In this document: piece after piece, positions 1 through 9,262 of the stretch | Layout: the number at the start of each line of letters is the position of its first letter | How positions within the stretch are numbered: the stretch's first letter is position 1 | Source: Sphingobacterium sp. | GTDB taxonomy: Bacteria > Bacteroidota > Bacteroidia > Sphingobacteriales > Sphingobacteriaceae | NCBI GenBank assembly: GCA_031277685.1 | Contig: JAITLV010000126.1 | Coordinates: forward strand, 228,180-292,179 | DNA: 64,000 bases | Direction: 5' to 3' | Made by a program: the position numbers and the translations under genes | Notes under the pieces: generated by a model | The model's input: only the letters and a program-made list of their open reading frames with translations | Told to the model about the DNA's origin: nothing | Databases searched by the model: none

Positions 1-1664
1 TGCTGCCAAGAGGAACCATCCCGGCGCAACAACCCTGAAAGCTCCAGCCCATTCCATTCATAGCTGGTTCTGAAATAGGTATTGATCAGGTGATGAATGG
101 TCTTGTCGCCATAGAGATAAGGGATAAAACCTATAGAAACAAGATATTCAGCCTTGTTTTTATCCCCCTCTACTCTATTTATCTTGATATAATCATTTGG
201 CCCCCGATACGCCTGAAGATAATTATACTTTTGTCTATCCGCCTGCACCTGGAGTCCAGCTTCAAACAATAACTTCCCAGTATTCAGATCCTTCCGATAA
301 CTTATATTGTTATCAAAACTCAGACGCTCGTTATATCCCAGATAATTGGAGGTATAGTTATTTCCTTCCATCAATGTTGAAGGCCAAAATACATCCCTAC
401 GGTTTTCATTATAATCCAAAGCTATCCGGGAGCTGAGATCAAGACCAGGCATCATGTTGATATCCAGTCCCAATGAGGCCAGGACACTGGTATTATAGTT
501 ATTGTCCAATGTCAATTTATCAAAGTTTTGCAGATAGACATTATACAGACTTTTATTCGGCGCCAGCGGTGTAGATAAATCAGGCGTATATTTGGTTTCT
601 GTATACCTTTCGGTCAAGGAACGATTTCTATCTCGCGCCAGGCGCCCGATTTGGATATTACCGCTCACTTTAAACCAAGTCGTGGGCAACATATTGATAC
701 TGAATCCTCCATAGGTTCTATTGAACTTCGTATCATCTGCTCCAGAAGCATTTTGTGTATGATTTGCAAAGAATCTAAAATTCGAGCGGTTGGTTCCACC
801 CATCAAAGCACCATTGATCGAATACAACGGTGTAAGCTTATAATATTGATCTACCCAGTTTGACGGTCCATAATAGTTGACGTTTGAAGAATCACTCAGA
901 TAGCTTGGATAGGCCGAAATCTGTTCTGCTTTCGCATATTTATCATAAAATGGCTGTCTAAAATTCCGCTCAAATTCGGCATTGACTGTCGTCACATTGT
1001 TGGGAACCGCAAATCCTGAATAACCATTGATGGAGATCTTCCGATCTCCTGCTTGCGCGGATTTGGTTGTAATATACACAACTCCATTTACAGCTCTTGG
1101 TCCATATTTAGCAATCTGCCCCGCATCTTTTAACACTTCGATAGTAGCAATATTATCCAGATCGAAAAGAGACATGATATTTGTCGCAGCCCCGATCGGC
1201 TGGGTCTCCTCATTCTGAATATTATAGATAAGATTGGTTTCATCAATGATTTGAATGCCATTGACAACAATCAATGGTCGGTTTTCCTTAAAATTCTTTG
1301 CTGTAAAAACCGGCCGGGTAATCCCGCGGACCAACATATTCTGCTGTACAGTACCAGGTTCTGCCGAAGGTTCCTGCACATACAGCCCAGAAATATTACC
1401 CTTCATTATCTGTTCCAAAGTCACCAAAGGGTATTTCGATAACTCCAAAACTGAGACGGTATCAGATCCTGGTGGAGGTACCGTGGGAAAATTACTTTTT
1501 GCCGTCAGGGAGTCGACATTGAATTTACTCTTCATTCGAGCCCTACCGGCTCTTTCTTTAGCTATTTTTGACCCCGGTGTCAGACCAGGATCACTGGCTT
1601 TCACTTGAGAGTACTCAAAAAGTAGCATAAAGAACGCTAAATTGATCATGTAAAACTGTCTCAT
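1..1664 (-). CDS. SusC-like TonB-dependent outer-membrane receptor, N-terminal part (runs off window)
   Basis: The reading frame is open from an ATG at 1664 to the window edge, about 554 residues, so the C-terminal half of the barrel is missing. Residues 1-24 look like a signal peptide. The plug domain follows (about residues 80-200), with NMLVRGI, PLIVVNGIQI, IEVLKDAGQIAKYGPRAVNG and VVYITTKS, as in SusC plugs. Barrel strands follow, and the last visible residues (RRDGSSW) match the RYDGSSRF segment common in SusC. Such proteins import glycans or oligomers with a SusD partner and TonB. The usual carboxypeptidase-like domain before the plug is not visible: only a short Pro/Lys-rich linker separates signal peptide and plug. 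A susD would be expected beyond the left edge. Family certain, substrate unknown. Confidence 0.9.
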   Translation of the reverse strand, partial: MRQFYMINLAFFMLLFEYSQVKASDPGLTPGSKIAKERAGRARMKSKFNVDSLTAKSNFPTVPPPGSDTVSVLELSKYPLVTLEQIMKGNISGLYVQEPSAEPGTVQQNMLVRGITRPVFTAKNFKENRPLIVVNGIQIIDETNLIYNIQNEETQPIGAATNIMSLFDLDNIATIEVLKDAGQIAKYGPRAVNGVVYITTKSAQAGDRKISINGYSGFAVPNNVTTVNAEFERNFRQPFYDKYAKAEQISAYPSYLSDSSNVNYYGPSNWVDQYYKLTPLYSINGALMGGTNRSNFRFFANHTQNASGADDTKFNRTYGGFSINMLPTTWFKVSGNIQIGRLARDRNRSLTERYTETKYTPDLSTPLAPNKSLYNVYLQNFDKLTLDNNYNTSVLASLGLDINMMPGLDLSSRIALDYNENRRDVFWPSTLMEGNNYTSNYLGYNERLSFDNNISYRKDLNTGKLLFEAGLQVQADRQKYNYLQAYRGPNDYIKINRVEGDKNKAEYLVSIGFIPYLYGDKTIHHLINTYFRTSYEWNGLELSGLLRRDGSSWQ

Positions 1665-2219
1665 TTAGAATTGAACTTTATTATTTAGGATTTATAGATA
1701 GTTTCTTTTCTTGATATTGGTTAGTACTATCACTTGCCAACAATTTTACATAAAAAAATCACCCCAAATTATCGTTCAACAAACACAATCGTTTGCATAA
1801 TTCACTACAACGTTATCGTGTATTTTATACATTATGTTTTTTCAGCTAACGCGAATTTTTTCAATAAACACTATATCATATTTATTTTAAATAAAAATTA
1901 ATAAACTTTTAGATAACATAACAAATATAACCAAACAACTGATTACAAGTACTTTAACAAAGTAAAAAAACACTTATTCTCAAAAAAACAATGTACGAAT
2001 AGATTGCTCACCTGTTTTCCTAAATCCCAAAAGTATGATCATAACTAATCATTTAGTTTTTATAAAAAGACAGTTTAGATTGAAGTAACGAGAGGTAGCC
2101 AATTGATCGTCATTTGCATCATAACTAACCAGACATGAAATTTAAAAATCCCTGATTTCATGGATCATAAATCTGTCCATACTGATGTATTTTTGATATA
2201 TTAGACAAAACACAATCAC
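1665..2219. other. AT-rich divergent intergenic region
   Basis: These 555 bases separate the divergent SusC-like gene (minus) and the WG-repeat-like gene (plus). No ORF or RNA gene is convincing. On the plus strand TATTTTTG at 2188-2195 fits the Bacteroidota -7 consensus TAnnTTTG and lies 24 bases before the ATG at 2220, but no good -33 TTTG partner is seen. On the minus strand TATATTTG (complement of 1922-1929) also fits, but would leave a leader of about 250 bases. Confidence 0.4.
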
Positions 2220-3008
2220 ATGCGTTCTATTTTCATATCCGTTTTTTCACTATTAAGTGCTTTTACCTACGCACAGACTAACTTCATAACCAAAAACTTA
2301 CCATATCCCGAGTTAATTCCGGTATTGGTAAACGATAGTTTATATGGTTATTGCGATAGTGAGCTTGAATTACACTTGTTGCCAGTGTACGAAAGTGCTG
2401 AATTATTTGAAGAAGATTTTAATTTCCAGATTTTCCATGTCAACAAACCTGAAATTGTCAAGTATGGATCAGCTGAATACGCTTGGGTCAAGCGTCACGG
2501 TGAACGATACCGCATCAACAAAAAAGGTGAACTTGTTTACAAGTATGATAAAGCGGATTTCAAAACCGGGGAAACCATTGTTCAGCTTTTTAAAAACTCG
2601 ACCACACATACGATAGATAAGGTGGATGATACCACCTTATTCCAACACATAAAAAACAATCAGACCGGGCAGATCGTATTCCCTGATGACCAGTCCATCC
2701 AGGAATTTAAAGAAAAAAACAAAACATTTATCGAAGAAGGAATCCGACTGGTCTATTACCCCAAATCCCCAGAAATACCTTATACGTATTTCTCCAACGA
2801 ACAAACACTACTTCAGGGAATAAAAAATAAGGAAACCGGTGAAATCCTGCTCAAAGCACGATATGCTAATATCGAAGAATGCTACAATAAGCCCCTACGT
2901 GTACATCAATACCCCCTGTTTATCGCTTATCGCGGAGATCTTGACAAATACATATATGTAGGTCTCAACGGAAAGGAATATGTACTGTATTCGGCCGAAA
3001 TTGAATAA
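2220..3008 (+). CDS. Secreted WG-repeat-like protein of unknown function
   Basis: The 262-residue protein begins with a clear signal peptide (about residues 1-19, ending TYAQ). Two or more segments resemble WG (KWG) beta-repeats, for example VNDSLYGYCD followed by LLPVYESAELFEED near residues 37-65, and a later NKETGEILLKARYANIEE near residues 204-221. WG-repeat proteins are widespread and mostly uncharacterised; here the repeats are degenerate and the assignment is by eye. No enzyme motif was seen. It is probably periplasmic or outer-membrane associated. It stands alone, 147 bases upstream of the TonB receptor gene on the same strand, and could be cotranscribed with it. Confidence 0.65.
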   Translation: MRSIFISVFSLLSAFTYAQTNFITKNLPYPELIPVLVNDSLYGYCDSELELHLLPVYESAELFEEDFNFQIFHVNKPEIVKYGSAEYAWVKRHGERYRINKKGELVYKYDKADFKTGETIVQLFKNSTTHTIDKVDDTTLFQHIKNNQTGQIVFPDDQSIQEFKEKNKTFIEEGIRLVYYPKSPEIPYTYFSNEQTLLQGIKNKETGEILLKARYANIEECYNKPLRVHQYPLFIAYRGDLDKYIYVGLNGKEYVLYSAEIE

Positions 3009-3155
3009 AAAATAGATTTGCACAATAAACGGCGAATGAAGTCATCATTTAAAAAAAGGCATTAAAATAAGGCGTTGCTATAATATATGGCCATGTTGCT
3101 ATAAAAGAAATTTTTTGCGGTTTGCTAACACCTATTTTCGTAAAAAATTCACAAT

Positions 3156-5483
3156 ATGCTCAGGTCATTACCTCTTTTACTCATTTCCATTTCGCTTGGG
3201 GGCACTGCGCTCGCACAAAAACGTTATACTTTATCAGGAACGATCACCGATGTATCCACTGGGGAAACACTTATTGGGGCATCAGTTAGGCTACATGAAC
3301 TTCAACAGTCAAGTGGCTCTAGCAACTCTTATGGCTTTTACTCGATCGCGGCTCCAGCAGGAAGATATATACTATCAACCTCTTATATAGGCTACAATAC
3401 ACGTACAGATACGATAACATTAAACCGAGATCAAGCCCTCAACCTCACATTACAATCACAAACCTTATTGGAAGAGGTTGTGATCTCAGCCGATAGACGT
3501 ACCAATAAGAATGTTTCTTCTCCCCAAATGGGTGTTGAAAAGCTCAATATGAACCAGATCAATCAGCTTCCTGTCGTTTTAGGTGAGCGTGATATCCTCA
3601 AAAGTATCACATTAATGCCGGGAATAAAAACCTCGGGCGAAGGGAATACTGGGTTTTATGTACGAGGTGGCGGTGCCGACCAAAACCTGATCCTATTGGA
3701 TGAAGCTACAGTCTATAATGCCACTCACCTACTGGGTTTCTTTTCTACGTTCAATTCAGACGCCATCAAGGATGTCAGTATTTATAAAGGCGGTATGCCT
3801 GCCGAATATGGTGGCCGGCTTTCTTCCGTATTGGATGTTAAAATGAATGAAGGCAATAATAAGAGAACAACAGTCCAGGGTGGTATTGGATTAATTGCCT
3901 CCCGCATAAAAGTCGAGGGTCCACTGATAAAGGACAAAGGTTCATTTATGATATCCGCCCGACGTACCTATATGGATCTTTTTATGAAAGCGTCTTCTGA
4001 TACAACGATCAACAAAAGTACGCTGTACTTTTACGATATCAATGCGAAGGCGAACTATAGATTCAACGATAAAAATGCGATCTATCTCTCCGGATACTTC
4101 GGCAAAGATGTTTTGGGACTCCAAGATGTCTTTGGTACGAATTGGGGCAATGCAACAGGAACCCTAAGATTCAATCATGTCTTCAGTAATAAATTATTTT
4201 CAAATACATCCGTTGTTTATAGCAAGTTTAACTACGTTATCGAAGGCTTGGATCGCAATGATGGCTTTAAAGCGACATCAAAGATTACGGATATAAATTT
4301 TAAACAGGATTTTCAATATTATGCAAGTTCCAACCATGCCCTTAAATTTGGCTTACATGCTACCCGGCACGATATTGCACCTGGCGACATTACGACTACA
4401 GCGAGCTCTAGCTTTAATAACAAACATGTAGAACATCGCTTCGGTTATGAAATGGCGGCATATATTAGCGACGACTGGAAAGTAAATGACAAATTCAATA
4501 TGGCCTATGGCCTGCGCTTAAGCTCGATGTTGCTGGTTGGTCCAGGAACCTTTAGTACTTATGATGCGGCTGGCAACACCATTGGATCACAACATTACAA
4601 ATCCGGAGAGCTAGTACAACATTACCTGAATTTGGAACCTCGTTTGAGTGTCAGCTATCTACTCGATGAACAACAGTCCATCAAAGCTTCTTACAATAGA
4701 AATACACAAAATATCCACCTCCTGACAAACTCGACAAGCTCCAGCCCGACAGATCTCTATGTGATGAGCAGTAAGAATATCAAACCCGAAATTGCCGACC
4801 AGATCGCTACGGGCTATTTTAGAAACTTCAAGGATAATGTATATGAGTTTTCTGCTGAAGTCTATTACAAAAATTTACAAAACCAGATCGATTATAAAGA
4901 TGCTGCACAATTACTCGTCAACCAAGACGTGGAGTCCCAATTGGTATATGGTGTCGGACGTGCTTATGGCCTTGAGTTATTTCTGAAGAAAAAATATGGC
5001 CGATTCAATGGCTGGGTGGGTTACACTTGGTCCAAAACCGAACGCAAATTTGATGAGATCAATGCTGGAAAATATTTCCCAGCAACACAGGATCGTACCC
5101 ATGACGTCTCCATTGTCGGGATTTACAAGTTAAATGAAAAATGGACCTTCTCCAGTAATTTCGTTTATGGAACCGGCAGGGCTGTCACCTATCCAACAGG
5201 CAAATACAATGTGGGTGGAAATACGACTTTTTCCTATTCTGAGCGCAATGCTTATCGTATGCCAGCATCACACCGTTTGGATATCGCCGCCACCTTCGAA
5301 GGTAAACCAGGGAAACACTACCAGTCAAGCTGGACCTTCGGCATCTACAATGTATATGCACACAAAGATCCCTACAGGATTGCCTTTAGGGATAGTAAAA
5401 CCGTTCCCAATGCGACGGAAGCTGTCCAAACAAGTATTTTCGGAATCCCTATTCCTTCGTTTACCTGGAATTTTAAATTTTAA
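3156..5483 (+). CDS. TonB-dependent receptor with carboxypeptidase-like regulatory domain (DUF4249-linked type)
   Basis: A 775-residue outer-membrane receptor. Signal peptide at residues 1-20 (GGTALAQ), then a carboxypeptidase-like beta-sandwich at about 24-105 (SGTITD, IGASVRL, SYIGYNTRTDT), then a plug at about 125-235 with GEGNTGFYVRGGGADQNLILLDEATVYN and YKGGMPAEYGGRLSSVLDV. The remainder is barrel ending in an aromatic-rich C-terminus (FTWNFKF). The plug sequence and length are typical of receptors found next to DUF4249 lipoproteins in Bacteroidota rather than of SusC. The next gene is exactly such a DUF4249 protein, 18 bases downstream, so the two likely form an operon and an import complex. 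The cargo is unknown; FecA-like or peptide uptake are both possible. Confidence 0.92.
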   Translation: MLRSLPLLLISISLGGTALAQKRYTLSGTITDVSTGETLIGASVRLHELQQSSGSSNSYGFYSIAAPAGRYILSTSYIGYNTRTDTITLNRDQALNLTLQSQTLLEEVVISADRRTNKNVSSPQMGVEKLNMNQINQLPVVLGERDILKSITLMPGIKTSGEGNTGFYVRGGGADQNLILLDEATVYNATHLLGFFSTFNSDAIKDVSIYKGGMPAEYGGRLSSVLDVKMNEGNNKRTTVQGGIGLIASRIKVEGPLIKDKGSFMISARRTYMDLFMKASSDTTINKSTLYFYDINAKANYRFNDKNAIYLSGYFGKDVLGLQDVFGTNWGNATGTLRFNHVFSNKLFSNTSVVYSKFNYVIEGLDRNDGFKATSKITDINFKQDFQYYASSNHALKFGLHATRHDIAPGDITTTASSSFNNKHVEHRFGYEMAAYISDDWKVNDKFNMAYGLRLSSMLLVGPGTFSTYDAAGNTIGSQHYKSGELVQHYLNLEPRLSVSYLLDEQQSIKASYNRNTQNIHLLTNSTSSSPTDLYVMSSKNIKPEIADQIATGYFRNFKDNVYEFSAEVYYKNLQNQIDYKDAAQLLVNQDVESQLVYGVGRAYGLELFLKKKYGRFNGWVGYTWSKTERKFDEINAGKYFPATQDRTHDVSIVGIYKLNEKWTFSSNFVYGTGRAVTYPTGKYNVGGNTTFSYSERNAYRMPASHRLDIAATFEGKPGKHYQSSWTFGIYNVYAHKDPYRIAFRDSKTVPNATEAVQTSIFGIPIPSFTWNFKF

Positions 5484-5501
5484 CCTTAATTGCTAAAAAA
5501 C

Positions 5502-6287
5502 ATGAAACATACTTTTGCTATCTACGCTATACTTATTCTTACTGCCCTGACCTCATCCTGTGAAAAAGTTATCGATATCCGCGTAAATGACGAAGTGGGC
5601 CGATTGGTCATTGAAGGTGTCATCAATAACACAACAACAGAACAGGAAATAAAACTGAGTCGTAATGCTGCCTTCTCAGACAACAACAACTACCCCACAG
5701 TAACTGGCGCTACTGTCATCGTTCGTGATCAAAAACAAAAGGAATACTTATTTCTGGAAACAGAACCCGGAACTTACAAAGCACAACAATTTACCGGAAT
5801 CCCGGGAGAAATATACACGATGGACGTACAAATTGATCAGACAAGATATCAGGCGAGGTCTCAAATGCCCCAAATCGTCACACTGGACTCTATTTCTATT
5901 GAAAAACCAAAATTTGGTGACGAAGAAAAACGCAATATTAAAGTATATTATAAAGATCCGGCAGATCAGGTCAATCAATATAGATTTATTGTTTTTCTGA
6001 ATAACAAGCAATTGAAAGATGTCTATGCCACAAACGATGATTTTAACAATGGAAACGAAATCAGCTTCACATTACGTCCGGATGATGTCGATATATTTCC
6101 AGGAGATCAAATCCGGGTAGAAATGAGCTGTATTGACAAAACGATATACAATTATTGGTATAGTCTTATGCAACAATCAGCCAATTCAGGTGTAACACCA
6201 AGTAATCCGCCGACAAACATTACCCCATCTACACTTGGCTATTTTAGCGCACATACATTGTCCAGCAAAAGTATACAAGTGGATTAA
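5502..6287 (+). CDS. DUF4249 domain lipoprotein, partner of the upstream TonB receptor
   Basis: The ATG at 5502 is preferred over an in-frame TTG at 5490 because it directly precedes the signal sequence. The 261-residue product has a lipoprotein signal ending TSSC, followed by the conserved DUF4249 start (EKVIDIRV and LVIEGVINN) and the usual all-beta region. DUF4249 proteins are surface or periplasmic lipoproteins encoded beside TonB-dependent receptors; their role is thought to be SusD-like but is not established. Only 18 bases separate the two genes, and a hairpin at 6301-6343 closes the unit. Confidence 0.9.
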   Translation: MKHTFAIYAILILTALTSSCEKVIDIRVNDEVGRLVIEGVINNTTTEQEIKLSRNAAFSDNNNYPTVTGATVIVRDQKQKEYLFLETEPGTYKAQQFTGIPGEIYTMDVQIDQTRYQARSQMPQIVTLDSISIEKPKFGDEEKRNIKVYYKDPADQVNQYRFIVFLNNKQLKDVYATNDDFNNGNEISFTLRPDDVDIFPGDQIRVEMSCIDKTIYNYWYSLMQQSANSGVTPSNPPTNITPSTLGYFSAHTLSSKSIQVD

Positions 6288-6300
6288 TCTTATACTGATA

Positions 6301-6343
6301 AATGACAAGGAGTCACTCCCATCGGGACCATCTCCTTGTCATT
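6301..6343. terminator. Hairpin between convergent genes
   Basis: AATGACAAGGAG at 6301-6312 pairs perfectly with CTCCTTGTCATT at 6332-6343 across a 19-base loop. It lies 13 bases after the DUF4249 stop and 31 bases past the stop of the convergent response regulator. There is no T-tract on either strand, so it is a terminator-like hairpin rather than a textbook intrinsic terminator. Confidence 0.55.
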
Positions 6344-6374
6344 ACGCCTGAAGCAATCCACACACCAACACCCT

Positions 6375-7100
6375 TTATCTATTAATCGTCTGCTTTCTGA
6401 TACGCTCTAATAGATCATCTTTAAAACTAGCCCCCAAGGGCATCTCAAAACCCGCAATCGTCACCCAGTGACTGTCTACACTCTCAACTTTATTTAAATT
6501 GACGACAAAAGATTTATTGATCCGTACAAAATCTGTACTGGGCAATTGATTGAATATTGTTTTTATATTCATCGCTACCATTAATTTCTTATCTCTTGTG
6601 TGAATCATCACATAATCTTTCATCGCTTCAATATATTGGATCTCATTTAGCTCCAAACGAAAAAGTTTGCGATCAGCCTTTACGAAAATATGATCGCTAG
6701 ATAGCGTGAGATCTTTTTCTGGTACTTTTTGCTGAAAATGACCTATCGCTTTATCCAAAGCCTTCTTTAGACGATCTTCAGCAATGGGTTTTAATAAATA
6801 ATCCAACGCATTCAGTTCATAACTTTCCAATGCATAATTGGGATACGCCGTTGTGAATATGATCTGGATATGTGGTGGAATAAATTGCGCAAAATCCCAA
6901 CCACTTTCCTCAGGCAAGTTAATATCCAGAAAAATCAAATCAAGCTGCTGCTCCTCCATCATCATACGGGCATCTTCTGTATTGCCGTACATCCCTAAGC
7001 ATTCCAAAAATTCATACCCTTTCAGCAATTTAACCAAACCTCTCCGCGCCAAAGGTTCATCCTCAATCACAATATATTTAATATTTAGCTTGTCCATCAT
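6375..7100 (-). CDS. LytTR-family response regulator
   Basis: The 241-residue protein has an N-terminal receiver domain (about 6-125) with acidic pair E13/D14, phosphoacceptor D59 in FLDINLP, and the conserved Lys in DYLLKPI. A LytTR DNA-binding domain follows (about 140-238), recognised by FVKADRKLFRLEL, IQYIEAMKDYVMIHT and FVRINKSFVVNLNKVE. It is the cognate regulator of the histidine kinase immediately upstream (4 bases between genes). LytTR regulators in Bacteroidota usually bind direct repeats near neighbouring operons; the target here is not visible. It starts MMDKL, so the true start could be the second Met. Confidence 0.95.
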   Translation of the reverse strand: MMDKLNIKYIVIEDEPLARRGLVKLLKGYEFLECLGMYGNTEDARMMMEEQQLDLIFLDINLPEESGWDFAQFIPPHIQIIFTTAYPNYALESYELNALDYLLKPIAEDRLKKALDKAIGHFQQKVPEKDLTLSSDHIFVKADRKLFRLELNEIQYIEAMKDYVMIHTRDKKLMVAMNIKTIFNQLPSTDFVRINKSFVVNLNKVESVDSHWVTIAGFEMPLGASFKDDLLERIRKQTINR

Positions 7101-7104
7101 CTTA

Positions 7105-8187
7105 CTATGCTCCTATTGGAATACTTAAAAACACCTTATAACGATCACCGAAATCATCAATTTGCAAATTATAGTTATCTGGATACAGAATTTCTAATCG
7201 TTTTTGGATATTGTTCAACCCTAGACCACCATAAACCGCTGCCTGTATTTTTCGTTTCTTGGGGTTAATACAGGTAAAACAAATTTGTCCATCACGGATC
7301 AAAAATTGTATCTGTACATGCTGCCCCCCTTCCATTGCTTGGTGTGCACCATGTTTAACCACATTTTCAACAAAAGGAATAAACAGAAAAGGTGGTACCT
7401 GCAGCTGCTCAATCTGGTCACCAACCATAAAGTCCACCACAAATCTATCTCGACGGATGTCCTCCATAAAAAGAATATTTTTTAAAACGGCAATCTCTTT
7501 TCCCAACTCTATTGAATCGCCCTTTGACAAATAAAGCTGATTTCTCAATACATCACTCAATTTCAGCAGCACCTTGGAGGCCAATTTCGGATTTTCATCA
7601 ATCAAGAAATTGATATTATTAAGTGTGTTGAACAAAAAATGAGGATTAATCTGACTTTTTAGCTGCTCTAATTGAATCGTCAAGGTATTATTCTCAAATT
7701 CCTTAAATCGAATTAAATTGATAATCCAGACCTTAAACAATTTCAAGCTGCTCACCGCAGCGATAAAAACAGTCAAGAGGATGACAATGATTAAATAGTC
7801 CTCCCAATCTAGATACGAACGGTCTGGCTTTTGAATAAATCGCAGTTCTTGACGTTCCAGATACATCAAACTCAGAAAAATAAGCGTATAAACAGCCAAA
7901 AGACTTCCCGCATATGCGAGAAACCGACTTCTGAGCACAAATACCGGGATTAGAATATAATGATTGATATAAAAAAGACTCAGTAAAATTGTAATGGAGA
8001 GCAATGTCTCAAAAAGTCGCCATAGACTACTTGTCGGATCTGCTTCAGCTTTTTTGCTGGGCAAAAAATGAATCCCAACAATCGCCAGTATCAACAAACA
8101 GTGGCGAATCCAACGAAACTTTCTATCGACAACAAAATCTATGAAAAGACTATTTTCGTAACCGATGATTACCTGCGAATTTTTCAT
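7105..8187 (-). CDS. LytS/YehU-type sensor histidine kinase
   Basis: A 360-residue membrane kinase. Four hydrophobic helices occupy about residues 28-150 with no large extracellular sensor loop. The His_kinase domain follows with the phosphoacceptor H183 in the motif QINPHFLFNTLNN, then a degenerate HATPase_c with N-box FIPFVENVVKHG and a G-box around YGGLGLNNIQKRL. This architecture is the usual partner of LytTR regulators, and the response regulator gene follows after 4 bases. The absence of a sensory domain suggests detection of a membrane-embedded or membrane-perturbing signal. Confidence 0.95.
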   Translation of the reverse strand: MKNSQVIIGYENSLFIDFVVDRKFRWIRHCLLILAIVGIHFLPSKKAEADPTSSLWRLFETLLSITILLSLFYINHYILIPVFVLRSRFLAYAGSLLAVYTLIFLSLMYLERQELRFIQKPDRSYLDWEDYLIIVILLTVFIAAVSSLKLFKVWIINLIRFKEFENNTLTIQLEQLKSQINPHFLFNTLNNINFLIDENPKLASKVLLKLSDVLRNQLYLSKGDSIELGKEIAVLKNILFMEDIRRDRFVVDFMVGDQIEQLQVPPFLFIPFVENVVKHGAHQAMEGGQHVQIQFLIRDGQICFTCINPKKRKIQAAVYGGLGLNNIQKRLEILYPDNYNLQIDDFGDRYKVFLSIPIGA

Positions 8188-8616
8188 GTTAACAATCTTT
8201 CAAAAGATATTTATTCATACTATCTGTTGCCCAACCAGAAAATTATCAATTCCTGTAAATGCTTTTTTCAATTAAATCTATGTTCTCCCAACCTATCAAT
8301 AATCAAATATCTATGACGAACCACAAAGGTAACAGACTATTAAACTGATGATTAAACAGAAAAAACAGCCCTACATGCAGGTAAAATACAGCCAACCAGG
8401 CAAGGTTGCGAAAGTATGCAAGGTTTAAAAATAGCCATAACTTCGAACATTTCAAAATACCTTCGTTGCTGATACTTAATTTAATTTACACCACCTGAAC
8501 ACTTCAACATTGATAAAATTTTTACTACGGTCTCCCCTAGCGCCAGCACAATTTTTATTTCACTAACTTTAGCAATTATTGATAGGAATCAACCATTCAA
8601 TACGGAGAAAATAACG
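8188..8616. other. Divergent intergenic region, no gene seen
   Basis: 429 AT-rich bases between the divergent histidine kinase and Crp-type regulator genes. TAACTTTA at 8564-8571 is one base off the TAnnTTTG -7 consensus and lies about 45 bases before the regulator start. A purine-rich GGAG sits at 8604-8607, close to the ATG at 8617. No structured RNA, repeat or coding region was recognised. Confidence 0.35.
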
Positions 8617-9189
8617 ATGGAAAAGCTGCTTTCCGAAATGAACAAATACTTCCCGCTCAGCGAACAAACGATAGCGGCATTAAAAAAAATATGTCAACCC
8701 AAAAGTTTTAAGAAAAATGAGTTGATCTTACGCGCTGGCGACTATGCAAAATACTACTATTTCGTAAACACTGGATTATTAGGATATTATAAATTAAACA
8801 CAGCAGGTAATATCATTTACAAATTATTTTTTGAAGAAAACAGTTTCTGTGCGTCCACAGCCGCAATCATCGAAGAAAAGCCAAGTAATTTCAATATTGT
8901 AGCCCTTGAAGATGTGTCGCTGATGCAATATTCAGCAAAGCTTTTCCGTGAACTCGTGATACAATACCATGACTTAGCGCTCTTCCAAATCGCCTATCTT
9001 GAAAAAAATTGGGTCGTAAAAAAAGAACCCCTTGAAATCAATCTCAAATGGAACTCTGCTAAAGAACGTTATCTTGAGCTTTATCGCAATCAAACCCTCT
9101 TTAAACGTCTCAAACAACATCATATCGCCTCATACCTCGGTGTAACACCTACCCAGCTGAGTCGTATCCGTAAAGAATTAAAACAATAA
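8617..9189 (+). CDS. Crp/Fnr-family transcriptional regulator
   Basis: 190 residues. The cyclic-nucleotide-binding beta-roll fold spans about 15-120 (KKNELILRAGDYAKYYYFVNTGLLGYY). A C-terminal helix-turn-helix is seen in HHIASYLGVTPTQLSRIRKEL (about 168-188). The small size and the absence of FNR-type Cys clusters fit the large Bacteroidota group of short Crp-like regulators whose effector is unknown. It lies 73 bases upstream of the esterase gene on the same strand; a strong inverted repeat just before that gene (9226-9260) is a plausible binding site. Confidence 0.93.
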   Translation: MEKLLSEMNKYFPLSEQTIAALKKICQPKSFKKNELILRAGDYAKYYYFVNTGLLGYYKLNTAGNIIYKLFFEENSFCASTAAIIEEKPSNFNIVALEDVSLMQYSAKLFRELVIQYHDLALFQIAYLEKNWVVKKEPLEINLKWNSAKERYLELYRNQTLFKRLKQHHIASYLGVTPTQLSRIRKELKQ

Positions 9190-9225
9190 TTCCATCAACA
9201 TTTGTATATGTTTTTAAACAATATC

Positions 9226-9260
9226 CTTAAGAATTTTGTAGCGCAACAAAAATTCTTAAG
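9226..9260 (+). promoter_or_regulatory. Long inverted repeat abutting the esterase start codon
   Basis: CTTAAGAATTTTGT (9226-9239) pairs with ACAAAAATTCTTAAG (9246-9260) with one bulged base and a 6-base loop. The repeat ends two bases before the ATG at 9263. It could be an operator for the upstream Crp-type regulator, or an mRNA hairpin limiting translation or terminating the upstream transcript; the sequence alone cannot decide. Confidence 0.5.
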
Positions 9261-9262
9261 CA

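Noticed and set aside
1255..1608. A 117-residue plus-strand frame
   Set aside because: It is antisense to the SusC-like plug domain at 1-1664, which carries the recognisable motifs.
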